64,000 bases of DNA from an uncultured Dorea sp. (lineage in GTDB: Bacteria > Bacillota > Clostridia > Lachnospirales > Lachnospiraceae), in NCBI GenBank assembly GCA_910589275.1, contig CAJUTH010000014.1:4744-68743 (forward strand), read 5' to 3'. Shown here piece by piece: positions 60,128-64,000 of this stretch. The notes beneath the pieces were generated by a model. That model had not been told where the DNA came from. It did not search any database and was given only the letters and a program-made list of their open reading frames with translations. Made by a program: the position numbers and the translations under genes. Positions within the stretch are counted from its first letter, which is position 1. Each line of letters starts with the position of its first letter.

Positions 60128-61048
60128 ATGAAATTAGGATGTGCGGTATGGTGTTTTACAGCGCCGAACTATCAGGCGCCGTATGAATCAGCGATCCGTA
60201 AGATTGGAGAGCTGGGATTTGAAGCGGTTGAATTGATTGCCCATAATCAGAAAGACGTGGATGTATATTACACGAAAGATAAGATAAAAGAATTGCGTGA
60301 AATAATCCGGGCTTACGGGATGGAACTGTCTGAGTTTGCATTGTATACCGAGTTGACTCAGGGGTTAGCAAGCATGGAAGAAGAAATCCGGGAAGAGGCT
60401 TTTCGGTATTTTGAAAAGATGGCGGGTATTGGTTACGAACTGGGAGCGGACATGATTAATATGGTATCGAATTGGGTGAATGGTTATCATTGCCCGGTAT
60501 CCTATCTGCCGAATTACTGGTCTCCGTTTTTAGGGGGAGCGCAGTATGCGGAACTGACTCAGAATATGAAGCTTCCAGAGGATTATGACGGTGAAAAAAT
60601 ATGGAAACAGTACATGGATACCTTGAGAAGGTGCCTTGACATTTGCAGAAAATATGGCATGCGGTTTAATATAGAAGGCCATGCAAATGTGATTGTAGGA
60701 AATTCCGATGCAATGATGCGGATGTTTGACTATATTCCTGACGAAGATTTGGGAATTAATGTTGATACTGCATGGCATATGATCCAGAGGGAATATGTTC
60801 CCATGGTAATAGAAAAACTTGGGAAAAGAGTCTTTCATGTGCATTTACGGGATGGAGATGGTACAATGAATTATGGCCTGCCGCCGGGAAGGGGAATCAA
60901 TAATTGGGAAGAAACCTTCCGCTCCTTAAAAAAGATTGGGTATGACGGAGCGGTTTCCTTTGAAATATCGCATTATCTGGAACCAGAAAAAGTAATCGGC
61001 GGTGCAAAGAAATACATCAGAGAGATTATAGAACAGATAAACGGATGA
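60128..61048 (+). CDS. Xylose-isomerase-like TIM-barrel sugar isomerase/epimerase
   Basis: A 306-residue enzyme of the sugar phosphate isomerase/epimerase superfamily. It has LGCAVWCFTAPNYQAPYESAIRKIGELGFEAVELIAH at its start and metal ligands visible as NIEGHANVIV (Glu), LGINVDTAWHMI (Asp/His), VHLRDGDGTMN (His) and AVSFEISHY (Glu). Relatives act as epimerases, inosose dehydratases or glycoside-cleaving lyases. Start at 60128 follows GGAAGGTGG; the longer upstream frame overlaps the previous gene heavily and is rejected. It probably works on the product of the neighbouring Gfo/Idh enzyme. Confidence 0.88.
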   Translation: MKLGCAVWCFTAPNYQAPYESAIRKIGELGFEAVELIAHNQKDVDVYYTKDKIKELREIIRAYGMELSEFALYTELTQGLASMEEEIREEAFRYFEKMAGIGYELGADMINMVSNWVNGYHCPVSYLPNYWSPFLGGAQYAELTQNMKLPEDYDGEKIWKQYMDTLRRCLDICRKYGMRFNIEGHANVIVGNSDAMMRMFDYIPDEDLGINVDTAWHMIQREYVPMVIEKLGKRVFHVHLRDGDGTMNYGLPPGRGINNWEETFRSLKKIGYDGAVSFEISHYLEPEKVIGGAKKYIREIIEQING

Positions 61049-61075
61049 TCCGGCCGGCGCCGGGGGAGAAGAACA

Positions 61076-61966
61076 ATGCAGAAGAGCTTTGAGGAACGGT
61101 ATTTTGTCAGCGGAGATAATGACGCTTCTTTTAAAATCTTTATTCATGAGCATTCCTCTCCCTTGCATTGGCATAAATATCTGGAAATATTATACATTTT
61201 AGAGGGAAGAGCGCGGGTGGGCATCAGCGGCAGAGAGACGGTGGTAAATCCCGGAACTTTGATTTTTATCAATGCTAAAGAGGAACATTTTACAGATTTT
61301 ATTAATCACGAAAAGCATCAGATTCTGTGCATCCAGTTTGATCCGGATTTTTTGTATACGATTAAAGGGATTGATCATGAGATGAAATACATATCCTCCC
61401 TGCTGAATCATAAGGTAAAGTATCCGGTCTATATGGACGTGAGCAGCGAGCGGGAGCTGCTGGAGATACTCAATGAACTGCTCAGGGAAGTGGAAGAGAA
61501 GAAAACAGGGTATGAATTGGTGGTTAAGGCGGATTTCTATAAATTAATCGTGTGGTATTACCGCGTAGCTGAGAAATTCTGGAAGGAAGAACAGGATGAG
61601 AGGATTAAGTATCTGGGCAATGATGAGAACCGGTTAAAAATGGTATTTCAGTATGTGAATGAGAACTACATGTATTTTATTACAACGGCAGATGTTGCCG
61701 ATTATGTTTTTTTAAGTTATCCCTATTTTTGCAAAATGTTTAAAAAGCATATGAAAATTACCTTTATGGAATATTTGAATAAGGTGCGGATGGCGGAAGC
61801 CAAAAAATTGCTGGTTTATACGAATTTTAATATCGGTGATATTGCGGCAAAAACAGGGTATAAGGATCAGAATTATTTCTCCCGGTTATTTAAGGGAATG
61901 TTTGGGGTTACGCCCAGTGAATATCGAAAAAAGGAATCGGAAAGAGGTGTGGAAGATGGAGCGTAA
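61076..61966 (+). CDS. AraC-family transcriptional regulator
   Basis: A 296-residue regulator. The N-terminal cupin-like ligand-binding domain includes PLHWHKYLEILYILEGRARVGISG and PGTLIFINAKEEHFTDF. The C-terminal double HTH has TTADVADYVFLSYPYFCKMFKKH and IGDIAAKTGYKDQNYFSRLFKGMFGVTPSEYRKK. It lies 27 bases after the isomerase gene and overlaps the next oxidoreductase by 11 bases. It most likely controls this importer and catabolic operon in response to the imported sugar. Confidence 0.94.
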   Translation: MQKSFEERYFVSGDNDASFKIFIHEHSSPLHWHKYLEILYILEGRARVGISGRETVVNPGTLIFINAKEEHFTDFINHEKHQILCIQFDPDFLYTIKGIDHEMKYISSLLNHKVKYPVYMDVSSERELLEILNELLREVEEKKTGYELVVKADFYKLIVWYYRVAEKFWKEEQDERIKYLGNDENRLKMVFQYVNENYMYFITTADVADYVFLSYPYFCKMFKKHMKITFMEYLNKVRMAEAKKLLVYTNFNIGDIAAKTGYKDQNYFSRLFKGMFGVTPSEYRKKESERGVEDGA

Positions 61967-62942
61967 GTTTTCATGGGGAATTATGGGAGGAGGTTTTATT
62001 TCAAGCCAGTTTGCCGCGGGGATAGAAATGATGGGAGAGGCAGAAATCGGAGCGGCGGCCTCTAAGTCGGGCAAGGCCGGCCCGATTGCTGCAAAAAGAT
62101 ACTATCGCAGTTATGAACAGCTTGCAGAGGATCCGGAGATCGACGCGGTATATATCGGCACAATCCACCCAATGCATTATGAAAATGTGGAATGCTGTCT
62201 GAGGAGGGGAAAGCCGGTACTATGTGAAAAGCCGGTTACGATGAACAGGAAAGAGTTGGATAAGCTGATTAAACTGGCCGGAGAAAAAGGGATTTTCTTT
62301 ATGGAGGCTATGTGGACCCGCTTTATCCCGGCGTGTACCTATCTCAAGGAGCAGATAGTTTCTGGCGCGCTGGGGAAGATACAGCACATACAGATATCTT
62401 TTGGGGAAAGGGCCGGGAAAGAAAAAGAGCGTTTATTCCAAGCGGAATTAGGAGGAGGAGCGCTTCTGGATATAGGGGTTTACGGGGTTAATTTTGCACA
62501 GTGGCTTCTGGAGGAAGCGCCGGATTACATTGGAGGATGGGCAAGAAAAAATGAAGAGGGGATAGATCTCACTACATTTGTGCAAATGCAGTATCCGTCA
62601 GGGGCGGATGTAGAAATTACGTCTTCCATTGAAAAAAAGCTATGGAATACAGCGTTTATTATAACCGATACAGGAGAATATGTAATCCCTTATTTCTGGC
62701 GGCCTGATACGCTGCTGTGCTATGATTTAAACAACGGTTTCCAGACCGAACGGCTTAGGGAGAAAAAAGTATTTCCAGTCCGGGGAAACGGTTATCAATA
62801 TGAAGCGGCTGCCGTTCAGGAAGCAATCGCCGGAAAAAAGAAAGAAAGCGTGATAATGCCATGGAAAGACAGTCTTGCGGTAATGGGGCTTTTGGATGAT
62901 ATTCGAAGAATATGCGGGATTGTGTATCCGCAGGATCTATAA
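61956..62942 (+). CDS. Gfo/Idh/MocA-family oxidoreductase 2 (dihydrodiol dehydrogenase-like)
   Basis: A 328-residue NAD(P)-dependent oxidoreductase. The Rossmann start reads FSWGIMGGGFISSQFAAGI. The catalytic Lys lies in VLCEKPVTMNRKEL, followed by FFMEAMWTRFIPACTYLK and GGGALLDIGVYGVNFAQWLL, which place it near the dimeric dihydrodiol dehydrogenase and glucose-fructose oxidoreductase branch. It is distinct from oxidoreductase 1 in the same operon, so two redox steps (for example oxidation then re-reduction of a keto-sugar) are possible. The start at 61956 has GAGGTG upstream and overlaps the AraC gene. Confidence 0.9.
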   Translation: MERKFSWGIMGGGFISSQFAAGIEMMGEAEIGAAASKSGKAGPIAAKRYYRSYEQLAEDPEIDAVYIGTIHPMHYENVECCLRRGKPVLCEKPVTMNRKELDKLIKLAGEKGIFFMEAMWTRFIPACTYLKEQIVSGALGKIQHIQISFGERAGKEKERLFQAELGGGALLDIGVYGVNFAQWLLEEAPDYIGGWARKNEEGIDLTTFVQMQYPSGADVEITSSIEKKLWNTAFIITDTGEYVIPYFWRPDTLLCYDLNNGFQTERLREKKVFPVRGNGYQYEAAAVQEAIAGKKKESVIMPWKDSLAVMGLLDDIRRICGIVYPQDL

Positions 62943-62970
62943 AAAACGTTATTCATGTGCGTGATCGTAC

Positions 62971-62995
62971 AATTGCCGGATATCCTCCGGCAATT
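62971..62995 (+). terminator. Hairpin after the Gfo/Idh operon
   Basis: A perfect 10-bp stem (AATTGCCGGA with TCCGGCAATT) around a 5-nt loop; only a short T-run follows. Confidence 0.65.
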
Positions 62996-63028
62996 TGCGA
63001 AGGCTGCTGTGAACGGAGTGAACAGTAA
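62995..63028 (+). repeat. Dispersed palindrome, copy identical to copy 1
   Basis: These 34 bases are identical to 23745-23778, including seven bases left of the palindrome. The copy directly abuts the operon's terminator hairpin. Confidence 0.85.
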
Positions 63029-63047
63029 TTTTTTAGGGATTTAGATG

Positions 63048-63095
63048 AAAAGTACCGGATGCCTGTCGTAAATACAGTGCTTCCGGTACTTTTTG
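63048..63095. terminator. Terminator hairpin shared with 55545-55588, serving the rubredoxin gene
   Basis: AAAAGTACCGGA and TCCGGTACTTTT pair over 12 bp. It lies just beyond the rubredoxin stop and is symmetrical enough to act in both directions. Confidence 0.82.
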
Positions 63096-63117
63096 ACTGT
63101 CAGGTATGTAATCTGTT

Positions 63118-63273
63118 TTATGCTTCTGAAAACTGATCTTTTCCTACCATACACAGCGGACATACAAAATCTTCCGGGACATCTTCCCATTTTGTTCCGG
63201 GTTCAATACCGCCTTCCGGGTAGCCCTGTTCTTCATCATACTCCCAGCCGCAGACATCACATACATATTTCAT
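63118..63273 (-). CDS. Rubredoxin
   Basis: A 51-residue one-iron electron carrier. The Fe(Cys)4 ligands are in YVCDVCGWEY (C5, C8) and FVCPLCMVGKDQF (C38, C41), with the usual aromatic and acidic residues (Y12, W29, F36). GGAGG precedes the ATG. It lies 157 bases downstream of the desulfoferrodoxin gene on the same strand. Rubredoxin is the known electron donor to superoxide reductase, so the two together form an oxygen-protection pair. The product is intact. Confidence 0.95.
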   Translation of the reverse strand: MKYVCDVCGWEYDEEQGYPEGGIEPGTKWEDVPEDFVCPLCMVGKDQFSEA

Positions 63274-63430
63274 AGTAGTATCCTCCTTGATTTCAGGTAT
63301 TCCCGGAAATCCGGATGAATAAAGAGATTTACGGAAATACCTGTATTATTATTTTAGTTATTTTATAAGGTGCAAAAGTCGTAATTCCAGTATTCTTACG
63401 TTAATGTTCACTCTGTTTGAAGTAACATAC

Positions 63431-63805
63431 TTACGCTTTCCAGAGACTATGCAGATTGCAGTATGCATATACTGCTTCAACTTCGTCTCCGTCACAGAGA
63501 GCGAAAGTTACTACTGGCTTATCTCCGGGCTTTAACGCCTTGCGCTGATTTCCTTGTTTTGTCTGCAGAGATACCCATTCGATGTAATGAGCCGGAAGCA
63601 TTGGATGTTCTGTAGAACCAACAGAAACGGTTACCAGATTACCGTCTACTTTATATGCAGGGACATGCTTCTCCACAGCGGCGTCTGTTGTACCTGGAAT
63701 CAGCTCTTTCATCTTTTGCCCGCAGCACGTGATCGGTACACCGGCGTCTTTGACAAGGGCTGTAATATTCCCACAGTGTTCACAAATATAGAATTTTTGT
63801 TCCAT
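63431..63805 (-). CDS. Desulfoferrodoxin (superoxide reductase)
   Basis: A 124-residue two-domain protein that reduces superoxide to peroxide without making oxygen. The N-terminal Dx domain has the four cysteines as CEHC and CC (C7, C10, C26, C27), binding a rubredoxin-like iron. The catalytic domain has the His ligands in EKHVPAY, STEHPMLPAHYIEW and the C-terminal YCNLHSLW (Cys and His). The ATG at 63805 has GAGGAA at 7 bases; a second ATG two codons upstream is too close to it. The promoter lies at 63894-63922. Confidence 0.95.
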   Translation of the reverse strand: MEQKFYICEHCGNITALVKDAGVPITCCGQKMKELIPGTTDAAVEKHVPAYKVDGNLVTVSVGSTEHPMLPAHYIEWVSLQTKQGNQRKALKPGDKPVVTFALCDGDEVEAVYAYCNLHSLWKA

Positions 63806-63893
63806 TTTCATTTCCTCGCTTTTTTATATTTTGAAATATTTCTCTTTGAAGTTTTAACATTGTTGGAGACTTCTAAACATATTTCCACAAATT

Positions 63894-63922
63894 ATTTTAT
63901 CAAATCTCCATATATCAGTCAA
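63894..63922 (-). promoter_or_regulatory. Promoter of the desulfoferrodoxin gene
   Basis: On the minus strand TTGACT and TAAAAT are separated by exactly 17 bases, about 90 bases upstream of the start. No clear PerR or Fur box was seen around it. The remaining bases to 64000 are AT-rich with nothing recognised. Confidence 0.65.
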
Positions 63923-64000
63923 CTGTCATGTTTTTGATCTGTAACTATTATAAGCCATTTATGATAATGTCCTAGTATACCACAAATGAAAATGTCCCGG

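Overview
The window looks like chromosomal DNA of a low-to-moderate GC anaerobic Firmicute, most likely a gut Lachnospiraceae (Clostridium cluster XIVa) relative. The evidence is the gene order gdpP-rplI-dnaB, the murB-rapZ-whiA-crh block, the clostridial redox genes (2[4Fe-4S] ferredoxin, rubredoxin, desulfoferrodoxin), a stand-alone PrdA N-terminal-like protein, and many strong AGGAGG-type ribosome binding sites. No phage, transposase or CRISPR genes were seen. The species cannot be fixed from sequence reading alone.

Layout. 0-5 kb: the end of galE, then gdpP-rplI-dnaB. 5-16.4 kb: a small hypothetical, a ferredoxin, an orphan sugar-binding lipoprotein, a PrdA-like fragment protein, a mutS2-response regulator-histidine kinase operon on the minus strand, a degenerate HtrA-like membrane protein, yhaM and rlmCD. 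16.4-18 kb: an AT-richer accessory patch with an ATPase gene remnant and a Fic-fold gene under an array of TTGGGGAAC operators. 18-23 kb: a GHKL kinase/LytTR regulator pair divergent from a BceAB-like ABC transporter. 23-26 kb: a GNAT acetyltransferase, then a cobalamin riboswitch controlling a DUF4430 lipoprotein and an ECF-type membrane protein, then a YiiX-like hydrolase. 26-30 kb: an rpiR regulator, a frameshifted beta-glucoside PTS gene, a truncated 6-phospho-beta-glucosidase and rpiB. 30-31.5 kb: a two-gene DUF4869/ATPase module of unknown role. 31.6-40.3 kb: tRNA-Ser, SGNH hydrolase, DUF3592 protein, nitroreductase, a SPOR-tailed amidase and a 1501-residue surface protein (transglutaminase-like, eight Bsp-like repeats, NlpC/P60-like). 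40.4-45.8 kb: sorbitol-type PTS (GutM, IIC, IIB) facing away from a sugar-phosphate dehydrogenase, SorC regulator and class II aldolase. 45.9-51.4 kb: CNNM/CorC protein, murB, rapZ, whiA, crh-like and a lipid kinase. 51.5-55.6 kb: eight tRNA genes around an OatA-like acetyltransferase and a GH25 lysozyme. 55.9-63 kb: a sugar ABC importer with two Gfo/Idh oxidoreductases, a TIM-barrel isomerase and an AraC regulator. 63-64 kb: rubredoxin and superoxide reductase.

Between the genes lie several small dispersed repeat families. The clearest is a palindrome (TACTGT, 11-base core, ACAGTA) present six times. One copy supplies the last codons and stop of the GNAT gene, and another is flanked by a perfect 8-bp direct repeat. 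Degenerate active sites recur: the Fic protein has Gln for the catalytic His, the HtrA-like protein has lost its triad, and the HPr-like protein has Asp at position 15. The best candidates for undescribed biology are the DUF4869/ATPase pair, the self-regulated His-less Fic unit, the riboswitch-controlled DUF4430/ECF pair (predicted cobalamin capture and uptake) and the dispersed palindrome family.
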